From Rhodoferax sp. OV413 (GTDB taxonomy: Bacteria > Pseudomonadota > Gammaproteobacteria > Burkholderiales > Burkholderiaceae_C): DNA of 64,000 nt. Below are positions 1 through 9,739 of this stretch, in pieces. The notes under the pieces are model-generated. The model saw only the letters and a program-made list of their open reading frames with translations, made no database searches and was not told the DNA's origin. Every line of letters begins with the position of its first letter. Position 1 is the first letter of the stretch. The position numbers and the translations under genes were made by a program. The stretch covers positions 1-64,000 of the forward strand of contig NZ_CAMCVG010000002.1 of NCBI RefSeq assembly GCF_945881795.1, given 5' to 3'.

Positions 1-1091
1 ACGCCTGATTCGGCCACCACGTGCATCGCCTCGGTACGCATCTGGAATTCCACATTGATACCCGAGGGGCCGACCAGCGTGGTGTGCAGCGATTGATAGC
101 CGTTGACCTTGGCAATGGCGATGTGGTCTTTGAACTTGCCTGGCACCGGCTTGTAGAGCTGATGCAGCAAGCCCAGGGCGGTGTAGCAGTCGGTGGTGCT
201 AGGCACCAAAACCCTGAAGCCATAAATGTCGGTGACCTGTGCAAAGCTCAGGTGTTTAGCTTCCATCTTGGTATAGATGGAGTGCAGCGTTTTCTCCCGC
301 CCCGCAATGCGAACAGGCATGTGCGCGTTGGCAAACACCTCTTCCACCTCTTTTTGTACTTTTTGAATGAGGTCCCGGCGTCGGCTGCGCGCTTTCGATA
401 CTGCCTTGGCCAATATCGCGTAACGCCAGGGGCGCAAATGCTGGAACGACAGGTCCTGCAACTCGCGGTAGGTCTGATTCAGCCCCAACCGGTGGGCAAT
501 CGGGGCGTATATATCGATGGTTTCCGAGGCAATGCGTCCCCACTTGCTGCGCGGCATGTCCGACAGCGTGCGCATATTGTGCGAACGGTCTGCCAGCTTA
601 ATCAAAATGACCCGCACATCGCGCGCCATGGCCAAGAGCATCTTGCGGAATGACTCTGCCTGGTTTTCTTCCCGGGTGTTGAATTGCAGCTTGTCGAGCT
701 TGGTCAGCCCGTCAACCAGCTCCGCCACCGGTGAGCCGAATTTCTCAATCAACTCGATTTTGGTGATGCCGCAATCTTCGAGCGCATCGTGCAACAAAGC
801 GGCCATTAAAGCCTGCGCGTCGAGCTTCCATTCTGCGCATTGGGCCGCCACCGCAATGGGGTGGGTGATGTAGGGCTCGCCGTTGTTGCGCAATTGGCCC
901 AAATGCGCCTCGTCGGCAAACCGGTAGGCCAGCCGAACATGCTCCACGTCGCTGCTGCTGAGGTAATCCAGCTTGGCAGTCAGGCCGGCAAAGCTGGCCG
1001 CCGCCGCGTTCACTGCGGCTACCGCCGAGCCCGGTTTATGGCTCTTGCCCGCTTTGGCTTGATTTAAAGGAGTTTGGAGGAGGCTTCCCAT
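1..1091 (-). CDS. spoT: RelA/SpoT family (p)ppGpp synthetase/hydrolase, N-terminal part (runs off the window)
   Basis: Bifunctional alarmone enzyme of the stringent response. About 363 residues are visible from an ATG at 1089-1091; the reading frame is still open at base 1, so the C-terminal half (end of the synthetase domain, TGS and ACT) lies outside. An HD hydrolase motif (LLHDALED) lies near residue 90, followed by a conserved HNMRTL stretch and the start of the synthetase domain (YGFRVLVPSTTDCY). An intact HD domain favours SpoT/Rel over a RelA-only synthetase. It lies 87 bp downstream of rpoZ with a hairpin between them. I read it on the minus strand directly from the sequence. Confidence 0.93.
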   Translation of the reverse strand, partial: MGSLLQTPLNQAKAGKSHKPGSAVAAVNAAAASFAGLTAKLDYLSSSDVEHVRLAYRFADEAHLGQLRNNGEPYITHPIAVAAQCAEWKLDAQALMAALLHDALEDCGITKIELIEKFGSPVAELVDGLTKLDKLQFNTREENQAESFRKMLLAMARDVRVILIKLADRSHNMRTLSDMPRSKWGRIASETIDIYAPIAHRLGLNQTYRELQDLSFQHLRPWRYAILAKAVSKARSRRRDLIQKVQKEVEEVFANAHMPVRIAGREKTLHSIYTKMEAKHLSFAQVTDIYGFRVLVPSTTDCYTALGLLHQLYKPVPGKFKDHIAIAKVNGYQSLHTTLVGPSGINVEFQMRTEAMHVVAESG

Positions 1092-1135
1092 GATGCAAAT
1101 GTAGCGCGGCTGAGCGCTTGGCGCGCCCACAATGC

Positions 1136-1162
1136 AAAAAGCACCGCAAGCGGTGCTTTTTT
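1136..1162 (-). terminator. Intrinsic terminator or attenuator between rpoZ and spoT
   Basis: A perfect stem (GCACCG, loop CAAG, CGGTGC) is flanked by A and T runs, so it can act in either direction. For minus-strand transcription it follows rpoZ by 16 bp and ends in a T-run. It implies that spoT needs read-through or its own promoter. Confidence 0.75.
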
Positions 1163-1178
1163 GACAGGTGGACTGGAA

Positions 1179-1382
1179 TTACAGCGGCACTTTTTTCAGC
1201 ATCTCGACGCCAACTTTGCCGGCGGCAATTTCGCGCAGGGCAGTGACGCCTGGCTTGTTCTTGCTCTCAATTTTCGGCGTGTGGCCTTGGCTGAGCATGC
1301 GCGCACGGTAGGTGGCAGCCAGAACCAATTGGAAACGGTTAGGGATCTGCACGAGGCAGTCTTCTACAGTGATGCGGGCCAT
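1179..1382 (-). CDS. rpoZ: DNA-directed RNA polymerase omega subunit
   Basis: Small subunit that assists assembly of RNA polymerase. The 67-residue protein begins MARITVEDC and carries the family core [14 protein letters not shown]; length is typical for betaproteobacterial omega. It sits 16 bp after gmk on the same strand, the usual gmk-rpoZ-spoT order. Confidence 0.97.
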   Translation of the reverse strand: MARITVEDCLVQIPNRFQLVLAATYRARMLSQGHTPKIESKNKPGVTALREIAAGKVGVEMLKKVPL

Positions 1383-1398
1383 GGAGTTCTCCGGAAAG

Positions 1399-2037
1399 CT
1401 AGGGGATGTTCAGCGCTTGGAATGTTTCGGCACGCGCACGGCGTTGGGCAGAAATCTTGAGTCGCTGGGAGTGGACTATGGTTTTCAGGTCGAAAAGCGC
1501 ACGGTCAAACAACTCATTAATTATAACGAAGTCGAATTTTTCGACCTGAGACACCTCGAGCTGCGCGTTCTTCATGCGCATATCGATGATCTCCGGCGAG
1601 TCCTCGCCGCGGCGCTCCAGGCGCGAACGAAGCTCTTCCCAACTGGGTGGCAGGATGAAGATGCAGACCGCATTGGCAAAGATATTTTTGATTTGCACCG
1701 CCCCCTGAAAGTCGATTTCCAGAATCACATCGGCGCCCATGGCCATCCGGTCTTCGATCGCTTTCTTGGAGGTGCCGTAGCGCTGGCTGTGCACATGCGC
1801 CCACTCGACGAAGGCGTTCGAGTCGACCATCGCGTCGAATTCCTGTTGCGAGACAAAGAAGTACTCCCGGCCGTGCTTTTCCTGCCCGCGGGGTGGGCGT
1901 GTGGTGTGCGACACCGAGGGTTGCAGGCGGGAATCGAGCTCCAGTAGCGCCTTGACCAGACTGGACTTTCCGGCTCCGCTCGGGGCCGCCACGACAAAGA
2001 GATTTCCGGGGTAGTCCATGGACTGAGGCTCCGTCAT
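1399..2037 (-). CDS. gmk: Guanylate kinase
   Basis: Phosphorylates GMP to GDP with ATP in the cytoplasm. The P-loop APSGAGKSS is at residues 18-26, followed by the GMP-binding segment ([19 protein letters not shown]) and the lid. At 212 residues it is of usual length. The ATG at 2037 is taken; an internal ATG six codons later (MDYPGNLF) is also possible. It lies between yicC and rpoZ on the same strand. Confidence 0.96.
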   Translation of the reverse strand: MTEPQSMDYPGNLFVVAAPSGAGKSSLVKALLELDSRLQPSVSHTTRPPRGQEKHGREYFFVSQQEFDAMVDSNAFVEWAHVHSQRYGTSKKAIEDRMAMGADVILEIDFQGAVQIKNIFANAVCIFILPPSWEELRSRLERRGEDSPEIIDMRMKNAQLEVSQVEKFDFVIINELFDRALFDLKTIVHSQRLKISAQRRARAETFQALNIP

Positions 2038-2055
2038 ACGGTGTCTTAAGTCGCC

Positions 2056-2985
2056 TTATTCTATGTTCTGTACCTGCTCGCGCATCTGCTCGATCAAGAC
2101 TTTCATGTCCACCGAAATATGCGTGAGCTCCAGCGCCGCAGACTTGGAGCCCATCGTATTGGCCTCGCGGTGCAGCTCCTGGATCAGAAAATCCAGTCGC
2201 TTGCCGATTTCTCCTCCCTTGGTAATCAGCCGCGCCAGCTCGTCGAGGTGCGAGTCCAGGCGTGTGATTTCTTCGGCTACGTCAATCCGGATGGCAAACG
2301 CGGTGGCCTCTGTCAGTGCGCGGTCTTGCGCGGCTTCCGGCAGGGTCGTGCCTTCGGTGAGGGCCATGGCCTCTTTCCAGCGCTCCATGAATCGCGCGCG
2401 GTGTTGCGCCACCAGTTGCGGCACCAGCGGACCGGCTTGAGCCGCCAAGGCGCGCAGCTGCTCGATGTGCCCTAGCAGCATGGTGGCCAGTCGCGCGCCC
2501 TCGCGCTGGCGTGCGGCAAGGAGGTCTTTGAGAACGCGCTCTGCCAGCGGCATGACCTCAGCGCTCCAGTCGGGGCTGCTTCCTTGCTCTGCGGCGCTAA
2601 GCCGAATGACATCGGCCACGCTCAAGGGTGCGGCAGCCGGCAGCCAGGCACGAATCGTGTCTTGTGCGGTATTGAGCTTTTGTAGCAACTTGGGGCTTGG
2701 CTCGGCAATGCTGCTGGCGCTGCTGGTCTCAACCGAGGCGCGCACCTCCACCTTGCCGCGCTTGAGCTTGCTGCCCAGCAGTTCGCGCAGGGCCGGCTCA
2801 AACTGGCGCAGGTCTTCCGGCAGGCGGAATGTGAGGTCCAGAAAGCGGCTGTTGACAGAGCGCACCTCCAGCCCGAGCTGGGTGATGGGGTGGTAAGTTG
2901 ACGCGGCGCGGGGCTCGCCTTCGGGGCTGGAAATGACGGTGCTGTGCTGGGCACTGGCATAACCGGTCATGCTGTAAACTGGCAT
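2056..2985 (-). CDS. yicC: YicC family endoribonuclease/stress protein
   Basis: The YicC family has been linked to RNA cleavage and stationary-phase or stress survival. The 309-residue protein starts MPVYSMTGYASA, the conserved YicC N-terminus, and ends with the conserved C-terminal block (KRLDFLIQELHREANTMGSKS followed by VLIEQMREQVQNIE). It is the first gene of the minus-strand yicC-gmk-rpoZ group and diverges from the Ser/Thr kinase; 78 bp between them must hold both promoters. Confidence 0.93.
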   Translation of the reverse strand: MPVYSMTGYASAQHSTVISSPEGEPRAASTYHPITQLGLEVRSVNSRFLDLTFRLPEDLRQFEPALRELLGSKLKRGKVEVRASVETSSASSIAEPSPKLLQKLNTAQDTIRAWLPAAAPLSVADVIRLSAAEQGSSPDWSAEVMPLAERVLKDLLAARQREGARLATMLLGHIEQLRALAAQAGPLVPQLVAQHRARFMERWKEAMALTEGTTLPEAAQDRALTEATAFAIRIDVAEEITRLDSHLDELARLITKGGEIGKRLDFLIQELHREANTMGSKSAALELTHISVDMKVLIEQMREQVQNIE

Positions 2986-3063
2986 TCAGGGCTTTCGCGG
3001 CGATGGAAACGGTCCCGAGAATAACCCGTTTCACCAGAACTCCAGACCAGACCCAACGCACGC

Positions 3064-4077
3064 ATGTCAAAGGTCAAGCCCGCCCCGCTCCCCCCGGAAT
3101 CCATCGTCGGCGGCTACCGCGTCATCCGCAAAGTCGCAGCTGGCGGTTTTGGCGTGGTCTACCTGGCTTTGGACCCCGCCGGCCAACAAGTCGCCATCAA
3201 AGAATACCTCCCCGCATCACTCGCCACGCGCGAGCCCGGTGAACTGCTGCCCAAGGTGCAGCCCGACAAACAGTCGCTCTACCGGCTGGGCCTTAAAAGC
3301 TTTTTTGAAGAGGGCCGCTCGCTGGCGCAAATCTCTCACCCCTCGGTGGTGAGCGTGCTGAATTTCTTCCGCGAAAACGAAACCGTTTATATGGTGATGA
3401 ACTACCTGGAAGGCGCGTCTTTGCAGGACTTCATCATCACCGCGCGCGACCAGAAAAAGAGCAAGGTGTTTCGCGAATCCACCATCCGCTCTTTGTATGA
3501 CGAAGTGCTGCGCGGGCTGCGCATCGTGCACCAGCACAAGATGCTCCATCTCGATATCAAGCCGGCCAATGTTTTTGTGACAGATGACAACCGCGCCGTG
3601 CTCATCGATTTCGGTGCCGCGCGCGAGGTGCTGAGCAAAGAAGGCAACTTCGTCCGCCCCATGTACACGCCGGGTTTTGCCGCGCCGGAGATGTACCGCC
3701 GCGACGCGTCCATGGGCCCCTGGACCGACATTTACGCCATTGGCGCTTGTATCTACGCCTGCATGCAGGGCTACCCGCCCAACGAGGCGCCCCAGCGCAT
3801 CGAGAAAGACCGCATCACCATCGCGCTGGCCCGCCTGCGCGGCGTGTATTCCGACAATCTGATTGAGGTGGTGGAGTGGTGCATGTCTTTGGACCCGCTC
3901 TCGCGCCCGCAGTCGGTGTTTGCCCTGCAAAAAGAACTCGCCCGCGAAGGCGAGCGCCGCTATACCAAGCTCACTGTCGCCGAAAGAATGCGCATGCAGT
4001 TGGATGCGATGGTTGTTGATGCCAGAAAAACCGTGATGGGTGGACTCGCTCGTTCGTCTGCTGCCAAGCCGAAATGA
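3064..4077 (+). CDS. Hanks-type Ser/Thr protein kinase
   Basis: Probable soluble protein kinase of 337 residues. The Gly-rich loop (AAGGFGVVY), the ATP-anchoring Lys (VAIKEYLP), a catalytic loop with His-Leu-Asp (HLDIKPANVF) and the metal-binding IDFGAA are all present, so it should be active. Helical sequence follows the kinase domain, but I see no membrane segment or extracellular sensor domain. Its stop overlaps the start of the PP2C phosphatase gene (ATGA), implying translational coupling and a reversible phosphorylation pair. The partner substrate is unknown. Confidence 0.9.
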   Translation: MSKVKPAPLPPESIVGGYRVIRKVAAGGFGVVYLALDPAGQQVAIKEYLPASLATREPGELLPKVQPDKQSLYRLGLKSFFEEGRSLAQISHPSVVSVLNFFRENETVYMVMNYLEGASLQDFIITARDQKKSKVFRESTIRSLYDEVLRGLRIVHQHKMLHLDIKPANVFVTDDNRAVLIDFGAAREVLSKEGNFVRPMYTPGFAAPEMYRRDASMGPWTDIYAIGACIYACMQGYPPNEAPQRIEKDRITIALARLRGVYSDNLIEVVEWCMSLDPLSRPQSVFALQKELAREGERRYTKLTVAERMRMQLDAMVVDARKTVMGGLARSSAAKPK

Positions 4078-4814
4078 AGTTTTCCGTTTTTCAGGTTAGC
4101 CGCAAGGGCGGGCGCGTCAAGAACGAAGACCGCATGGGCTACTGCTACACCGCGGAGTCCAGCCTTTTTTTCCTGGCCGATGGCATGGGCGGGCATCCCC
4201 AAGGCGAAATTGCGTCCCAAATGACCCTGCAGGTGATGGCGGGCCTGTTTCAGCAACAGGCCACGCCCGAGCTGCCCGATGTGCGGGCCTTTTTCAACAA
4301 GGCGGTGCTTGCCGCGCACCGCGAGATCCTGCGCTACGCCGCGGAGCGCGGAATTACCGACACCCCGCGCACCACCCTGGTGGCGGTGGTGCTGCAGGGC
4401 GGGTCGGCCTACTGGGTGCATTGCGGCGATTCGCGGCTGTACTTTGTGCGCCGGGGCGAGCTGCTGGCCCGCACCCGCGACCATTCCTACGCCGAGCAGC
4501 GGCGCATGGTGCGCCCGGGGGACGAGCATCTCCCACCCAACCGCAATGTGCTTTTCACCTGCCTGGGCTCCCCCACTCGACCGGTTTTTGATGTGAGCGG
4601 CCCGGTGCCCTTGCAACAAGGCGACCGGCTACTGCTGTGCTCCGATGGCCTGTGGGCTCCGCTGCAAGAGGAAGATATCGTTCTTCAGCTCGCGCGGGCG
4701 CCGGTGGATGTCTCGGCGCCGGCGTTGGTCGACGACGCCTTGTGCAAAGGCGGCCCGCGCAGCGACAACGCCACCGTCGTCGCGCTCGAGTGGGAAACGC
4801 CAGACCCGATCTAG
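4074..4814 (+). CDS. PP2C/PPM family Ser/Thr protein phosphatase
   Basis: Metal-dependent phosphatase of 246 residues, probably the antagonist of the kinase encoded just upstream, whose stop it overlaps by 4 bp. Metal-binding motifs are visible: NEDRMG near residue 18, LADGMGGH near 34, CSDGLW near 187 and RSDNATVV near the C-terminus. No sensory extension is present. rph follows after 10 bp, so the kinase/phosphatase pair may share a transcript with the RNA and nucleotide housekeeping genes. Confidence 0.9.
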   Translation: MKFSVFQVSRKGGRVKNEDRMGYCYTAESSLFFLADGMGGHPQGEIASQMTLQVMAGLFQQQATPELPDVRAFFNKAVLAAHREILRYAAERGITDTPRTTLVAVVLQGGSAYWVHCGDSRLYFVRRGELLARTRDHSYAEQRRMVRPGDEHLPPNRNVLFTCLGSPTRPVFDVSGPVPLQQGDRLLLCSDGLWAPLQEEDIVLQLARAPVDVSAPALVDDALCKGGPRSDNATVVALEWETPDPI

Positions 4815-4824
4815 AGGAGTTTTC

Positions 4825-5541
<717 letters not shown>

Positions 5542-5556
<15 letters not shown>

Positions 5557-5594
5557 CTGCTCGCGCATACACCACGGGGGCTAGCGCCCTATTT
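5542..5594 (+). repeat. Dispersed ~54-bp repeat, copy 1 (provides the rph stop codon)
   Basis: Begins ctatcaattcaatagctgct and ends ctagcgccctattt. I define the plus orientation as the one that begins GCTATC. It matches the copies listed at 15682, 20434, 34287, 36624, 41331 and 54687 by hand alignment. The rph TAG is inside it and rdgB begins 5 bp after it. Confidence 0.75.
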
Positions 5595-5598
5595 CCTT

Positions 5599-6213
5599 AT
5601 GAAAATCGTTCTCGCATCCAATAACCAGGGCAAACTCGCCGAGCTTGACGCCATGTTTGCCCCGCTGGGCTGCGTGCTGGTGCGCCAGGGGGAGCTCGGA
5701 GTGCCCGAGTCACCCGAGCCGTACCGCACCTTTGTTGAAAATGCCTTAGCCAAGGCGCGCAATGCCGCGCAGCACACCGGCCTGCCAGCGCTGGCCGACG
5801 ATGCTGGCCTGTGCGTTGATGCTTTTGGCGGGCTGCCGGGCGTCGACACCGCGTACTACGCCACCAAGTTTGGCTATGCCAAGAGCGATGACAACAATGT
5901 CCTGGCGCTGATTGAGCAGATGAAGGGCCAGAGCAACCGCCGCGCCGCGATGGTGAGCACGCTGGTGGCGGTGCGCGACGCTGACGACCCCGAGCCCCTG
6001 ATCGCTGTGGGCCGCGTGGTGTGCCAGATCGCGCCTGAGCCGGTGGGTACCAACGGATTCGGGTTTGATCCGGTGATGTGGATTCCCGAGTTCGGAAAGA
6101 CCTTTGCGCAGCTGCCGGTCGAGGTTAAAAACGCCCACAGCCACCGCGGCCGCGCCGCCGCCGCCATGGCCGGGCTCATACGTGCCAACTGGCTGGGGGC
6201 TGGAGCCGCATGA
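5599..6213 (+). CDS. rdgB: XTP/dITP pyrophosphatase (house-cleaning NTPase)
   Basis: Hydrolyses non-canonical purine triphosphates (dITP, XTP) to monophosphates. The 204-residue protein has the family N-terminus MKIVLASNNQGKLAEL, the ADDAGLCVDA motif and GTNGFGFDPV, then the conserved NAHSHRGRA near the C-terminus. It lies between rph and hemW, a common proteobacterial order, and its stop overlaps hemW by 4 bp. Confidence 0.95.
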   Translation: MKIVLASNNQGKLAELDAMFAPLGCVLVRQGELGVPESPEPYRTFVENALAKARNAAQHTGLPALADDAGLCVDAFGGLPGVDTAYYATKFGYAKSDDNNVLALIEQMKGQSNRRAAMVSTLVAVRDADDPEPLIAVGRVVCQIAPEPVGTNGFGFDPVMWIPEFGKTFAQLPVEVKNAHSHRGRAAAAMAGLIRANWLGAGAA

Positions 6214-7445
6214 TTCCTATTGCGCCCGCTGCTCAGGAGGCTGCCGCAGTGCAGCGCGACATTCAGCACTACATGCGCCCGGGTAGCCTGCAGTTCAGCG
6301 CGCTGCCGCCGTTGTCGCTCTATGTGCATTTGCCCTGGTGCATCAAAAAGTGCCCCTACTGCGATTTCAACTCGCATGAGCAGGCCGCCGCCGGCGTGCC
6401 GGAGCAGCGCTACATCGATGCCCTGGTGGCCGACCTCGAGGCAGCACTCCCCCTCATCTGGGGGCGCAGCATCCACAGCATTTTTATCGGCGGGGGCACG
6501 CCCAGCCTGTTTTCCCCCGAGGCGATAGACCGGCTGCTGGGCGACATCCGCGCCCGCCCGCGGCTGGACGCCGACCTCGAAATCACCCTCGAGGCCAACC
6601 CCGGCACCTTTGAGCGCGACCGCTTCAAGGCCTTTCGCTCAGCCGGCATCACGCGGCTCTCCATCGGGGTGCAGAGCTTTAACGATGCGCACCTTCAGGC
6701 TCTGGGCCGGGTGCACGACCGCGCGCAGGCGCTGGCCGCGGTAGAAGAGGCCGCAGCCTCGTTTGACACCTTCAACCTCGACATCATGTATGCCCTTCCC
6801 GGGCAGACCCTGGCCCAGCTTGACGAGGACTTGGCCACCGCGCTGCAGTTTGCGCCGCCGCATATCTCGGTCTATCACCTCACCATCGAGCCCAACACCT
6901 ACTTCGCCAAGTTCCCGCCGCAAATCCCCGAAGACGACACCGCCTACGCCATGCTGGACCGCATCACCGAAGCCACAGCCGCGGGCGGGCTCGACCGCTA
7001 CGAGGTGTCTGCCTACGCCCGAGCGGGCCACCGCTGCGCGCACAACCTGAATTACTGGCAGTTTGGCGATTACCTTGGCATCGGCGCCGGGGCGCACAGC
7101 AAAATCAGCTTTGCCCACCGGGTGGTGCGGCAGGTGCGGTTTCGCGACCCCGCGCGCTACATGGCGCAGGCGCTGCAAGGCCAAGCCGTTGCGCAAGACG
7201 AAGATGTCGCCCGGGCCGACCTTCCTTTTGAGTACATGCTCAACGCGCTGCGCCTGAGGCACGGTTTCGGGCTGCGAGACTTTACCGAGCGCACCGGGCT
7301 GGCCATCACCGCCATTCAAAAGGGGCTGGAGGAGGCCGAACGCAAAGGCCTGATTGAGCGCGACTTTGCCCGGGTGCGGCCCACTGCGCGCGGCTTTGAC
7401 TTTTTGAGCGACCTGCAGGAAATCTTCCTGTCCCATGCCGCTTGA
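6210..7445 (+). CDS. hemW: HemW-like radical SAM haem chaperone (formerly HemN-like)
   Basis: 411-residue radical SAM protein. The cluster motif CIKKCPYCDF (C-x3-C-x2-C) is near residue 48, followed by the glycine-rich IGGGTPSLFS. It lacks the extra features expected of true coproporphyrinogen dehydrogenase, fitting HemW, which binds haem and delivers it to client proteins. The start overlaps the rdgB stop (ATGA). A later ATG near residue 21 is possible, because the first 25 residues are poorly conserved. Confidence 0.9.
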   Translation: MIPIAPAAQEAAAVQRDIQHYMRPGSLQFSALPPLSLYVHLPWCIKKCPYCDFNSHEQAAAGVPEQRYIDALVADLEAALPLIWGRSIHSIFIGGGTPSLFSPEAIDRLLGDIRARPRLDADLEITLEANPGTFERDRFKAFRSAGITRLSIGVQSFNDAHLQALGRVHDRAQALAAVEEAAASFDTFNLDIMYALPGQTLAQLDEDLATALQFAPPHISVYHLTIEPNTYFAKFPPQIPEDDTAYAMLDRITEATAAGGLDRYEVSAYARAGHRCAHNLNYWQFGDYLGIGAGAHSKISFAHRVVRQVRFRDPARYMAQALQGQAVAQDEDVARADLPFEYMLNALRLRHGFGLRDFTERTGLAITAIQKGLEEAERKGLIERDFARVRPTARGFDFLSDLQEIFLSHAA

Positions 7446-7457
7446 GCCGTTGGCCGG

Positions 7458-8693
7458 CTAGCGCGCAGGGAGCTCCATGTGGTCGCGCCGGGCCAGCGCA
7501 GGGAAGAGCTTGAACCACAGCCCCGCCACCAGAATGGTGCCCACGCCGCCCACCACCACCGAGCCGACCGGGCCCCACAGGGTTGCCGTGGCGCCCGACT
7601 CAAACTCACCGAGCTGGTTGGATGCGCCGATAAAGATCGAGTTCACCGCCGAGACGCGGCCGCGCATGTGGTCCGGGGTTTCCAGCTGCACCAGCGTGCT
7701 GCGGGTGACCACGCTGATGCAGTCGGCCGCACCCGCCACCGCCAGCGCCGCCATCGATAACCAGAACGATTCCGACACTCCGAACACCACCGTCGCCATC
7801 CCGAAAACTGCTACCGCGCCCAGCATCCGCGGGCCCACATGGCGGCGCAGCGGCCAGCGCGAAATCACCAGCGACATGGTGACCGCACCCACCGCAGGCG
7901 CCGCCCGCAGAAGGCCCAAGCCCTCGGGGCCGGTTTGCAAGATGTCGCGTGCATAAATCGGCAGCAGGGCGGTAGCTCCCCCGAGCAACACGGCAAACAA
8001 GTCCAGCGAGCTGGCGCCCAGAATCAGCTTGTGCTGCATTACAAAGCGCACCCCCGCAAACAGACTCTCCCAGCTCGCAGCCAGGCGCGAGGGCTTATGG
8101 TCGTAGCGCACCAGCAGGATCAGAACGGTCGACAACGAGAGCAGCGCGGTGCAGGCGATATACACATTCGCAGCACCGGTGACATACAGCAGCCCGCCCA
8201 GCGCCGGGCCGCCGATGATGGCAATTTCCATGGCGGTGGCGCTGAGCGCCAGCGCGCGGCTGAGAAGGGCGGGCGGCACTAGCAGCGGCACCAGCGCCTG
8301 CTGCGCCGGCAGCTGAAAGGCGCGCCCCGCCCCCAGCACCACCGATATCAGAAGAATCAGTTCGCGCGAAGCGAAGTCGCCCAGCGTGGCCATCAACAGC
8401 ACAAGCGCCACCAAGGCCTGCAGCGACATACACACCGCAAAAATGCGGCCACGGTGCCAGCGGTCTGCCGCCTGACCGGCCGGCAGCGTCATCAGCAAAG
8501 CCGGCACGAACTGAAACAGCCCCACCAGTCCCAGGTCCCATGCGCTGGAGGTGAGGTCGTACATGTGCCACGCCACCGCCACCATAAGCATCTGGTTGCC
8601 CATGATTCCCGCCACACGGGCGAACCAAAACCGCACATAGGCTTTGTGCTGCAGCAATGCGGAAAGCGGCGGATGGGAGGCGTCTTGCGTCAT
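7458..8693 (-). CDS. MFS transporter, EntS-like exporter family
   Basis: 411-residue polytopic membrane protein with about twelve hydrophobic segments, beginning with the MFS_3-type N-terminus (HKAYVRFWFARVAGIMG...AVAWHMYDLTSS). The cytoplasmic loop after TM2 has the MFS signature (AGQAADRWHRGRIF), and a second half-signature (PDHMRGRVSAVNSIFIG) occurs near the C-terminus. The family includes the enterobactin exporter EntS; the substrate here cannot be told. It is convergent with hemW, 12 bp apart. Confidence 0.85.
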   Translation of the reverse strand: MTQDASHPPLSALLQHKAYVRFWFARVAGIMGNQMLMVAVAWHMYDLTSSAWDLGLVGLFQFVPALLMTLPAGQAADRWHRGRIFAVCMSLQALVALVLLMATLGDFASRELILLISVVLGAGRAFQLPAQQALVPLLVPPALLSRALALSATAMEIAIIGGPALGGLLYVTGAANVYIACTALLSLSTVLILLVRYDHKPSRLAASWESLFAGVRFVMQHKLILGASSLDLFAVLLGGATALLPIYARDILQTGPEGLGLLRAAPAVGAVTMSLVISRWPLRRHVGPRMLGAVAVFGMATVVFGVSESFWLSMAALAVAGAADCISVVTRSTLVQLETPDHMRGRVSAVNSIFIGASNQLGEFESGATATLWGPVGSVVVGGVGTILVAGLWFKLFPALARRDHMELPAR

Positions 8694-8727
8694 GTATGGG
8701 GCCCGGGGGCCGTCGGGAGTGGGCGGC

Positions 8728-8862
8728 TCAGGTTACCGCATGGCTGTCCAGGCCGTTGCGGCCGTCGCGCGCCACCCATGCGGTCATGGCATCCTCATAC
8801 GCGCCCGCCCGGGCAAGGCTGCCCAAACATGCCGCCAGCAGGGCTAGCAGCACCTTGGACAT
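8728..8862 (-). CDS. Possible small secreted peptide, 44 aa
   Basis: A short ORF begins MSKVLLALLAACLGSLARAG, which has the form of a Sec signal peptide (Lys, hydrophobic core, Ala-X-Ala-like end), then about 24 residues containing YEDAMTAW. No clear ribosome site is visible. It may be a genuine small exported protein or the remnant of the 5' end of a larger secreted protein. It lies between the MFS gene and the 95-aa protein, all on the minus strand. Confidence 0.3.
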   Translation of the reverse strand: MSKVLLALLAACLGSLARAGAYEDAMTAWVARDGRNGLDSHAVT

Positions 8863-8908
8863 CAGCGGGGCTTGCGGGGGGGCTATTTATTTAAGTGCTC
8901 GGGGCTGC

Positions 8909-9196
8909 TCAATCATTCCACTGCACAACCGGCCCGAGCTTGCGCTGCGCCAGAAAAACCGCCTCGCGCAAGCTCAGAGCGGTGCCGCCGTCGTGCCAAC
9001 TCTCATGTCCGCCAGGAGGGTGATAGCGAACATAAAAACAATCGGCCTCTCTGTCGACGGCAATCTCGGTTGGGTCTTCGGGATTGTGTGTTCCGTAGAG
9101 TGTGTGGTGCTGAACGATGCGCACCGGGCAGAGCGTTAAACCGCCATAGAACCAATAGCCCTGCTTGACCGCTGGCATGAAATCAATCTGCTCCAT
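8909..9196 (-). CDS. Conserved-looking hypothetical protein, 95 aa
   Basis: Soluble 95-residue protein beginning MEQIDFMPAVKQGYWFYGG, with a run of acidic and aromatic residues (DREADCFYVRYHPP). It has no signal peptide, membrane segment or recognised motif. It is kept as a gene because the frame is open at natural boundaries, the composition is balanced and no better ORF competes. Function unknown. Confidence 0.55.
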   Translation of the reverse strand: MEQIDFMPAVKQGYWFYGGLTLCPVRIVQHHTLYGTHNPEDPTEIAVDREADCFYVRYHPPGGHESWHDGGTALSLREAVFLAQRKLGPVVQWND

Positions 9197-9370
9197 GGGG
9201 TGTACTCCAATAACAAACGCGTGCTGTCATTCATGCTACCCCCGCGGTTTGTAGCGGTCATTCAGAAAAACCCTGAGGCCTGGGGATGTGGTACCGGGAG
9301 GGAGGGCCAGAGTTTGAGTGGCGCCCATGCTGTGGGCAGCGTCGCAATTCCTTTTTGAATTGGATAGCTG

Positions 9371-9398
9371 AAAACTAAAAAGCGCCCTGAAGGGCGCT
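9371..9398 (-). terminator. Intrinsic terminator after tRNA-Ser
   Basis: On the minus strand an 8-bp perfect stem (AGCGCCCT / AGGGCGCT) is followed by TTTTTAGTTTT. It lies 15 bp beyond the 3' end of the tRNA gene. Confidence 0.8.
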
Positions 9399-9413
9399 GG
9401 TTCAATGAATATC

Positions 9414-9503
9414 TGGCGGAAGCTGTGAGATTCGAACTCACGGATGTCGCAAAACATCGCCGGTTTTCAAGACCGGTGCCTTAAACCGCTCGGCCAAGCT
9501 TCC
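9414..9503 (-). tRNA. tRNA-Ser (anticodon UGA)
   Basis: Read on the minus strand, a 7-bp acceptor stem GGAAGCT pairs with AGCTTCC before G and an encoded CCA. The anticodon loop is CTTGAAA (TGA), the T-arm contains GTTCGAATC, and the long variable arm expected of tRNA-Ser is present. Total length is 90 nt. A terminator follows. Confidence 0.95.
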
Positions 9504-9739
9504 ATGGACAGGATTCTACCGTGCGGCCTTCTATGACCGGCATCCATGCCAACGACGGATGTCTTCAGGCCGCCAAGCAGGAATTTGCGGACTATGTCTC
9601 ATCCAACGGGGCGGGACGTTTGCGACTCCCACTGGGTTGCTCGAGCATTGGATTAAAGCCTACGCAGTACAGAATATTTGAATCAAGTCAACAATTCAAT
9701 TCAAAATTCATCAACCATCGCAGGCCTAGACTTGCCCGC

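Noticed and set aside
9521-9739. N-terminal extension of the cytochrome b561 frame.
   Set aside because: The 73 extra codons give an implausible composition and lie upstream of the conserved start; the region is better explained as promoter DNA.
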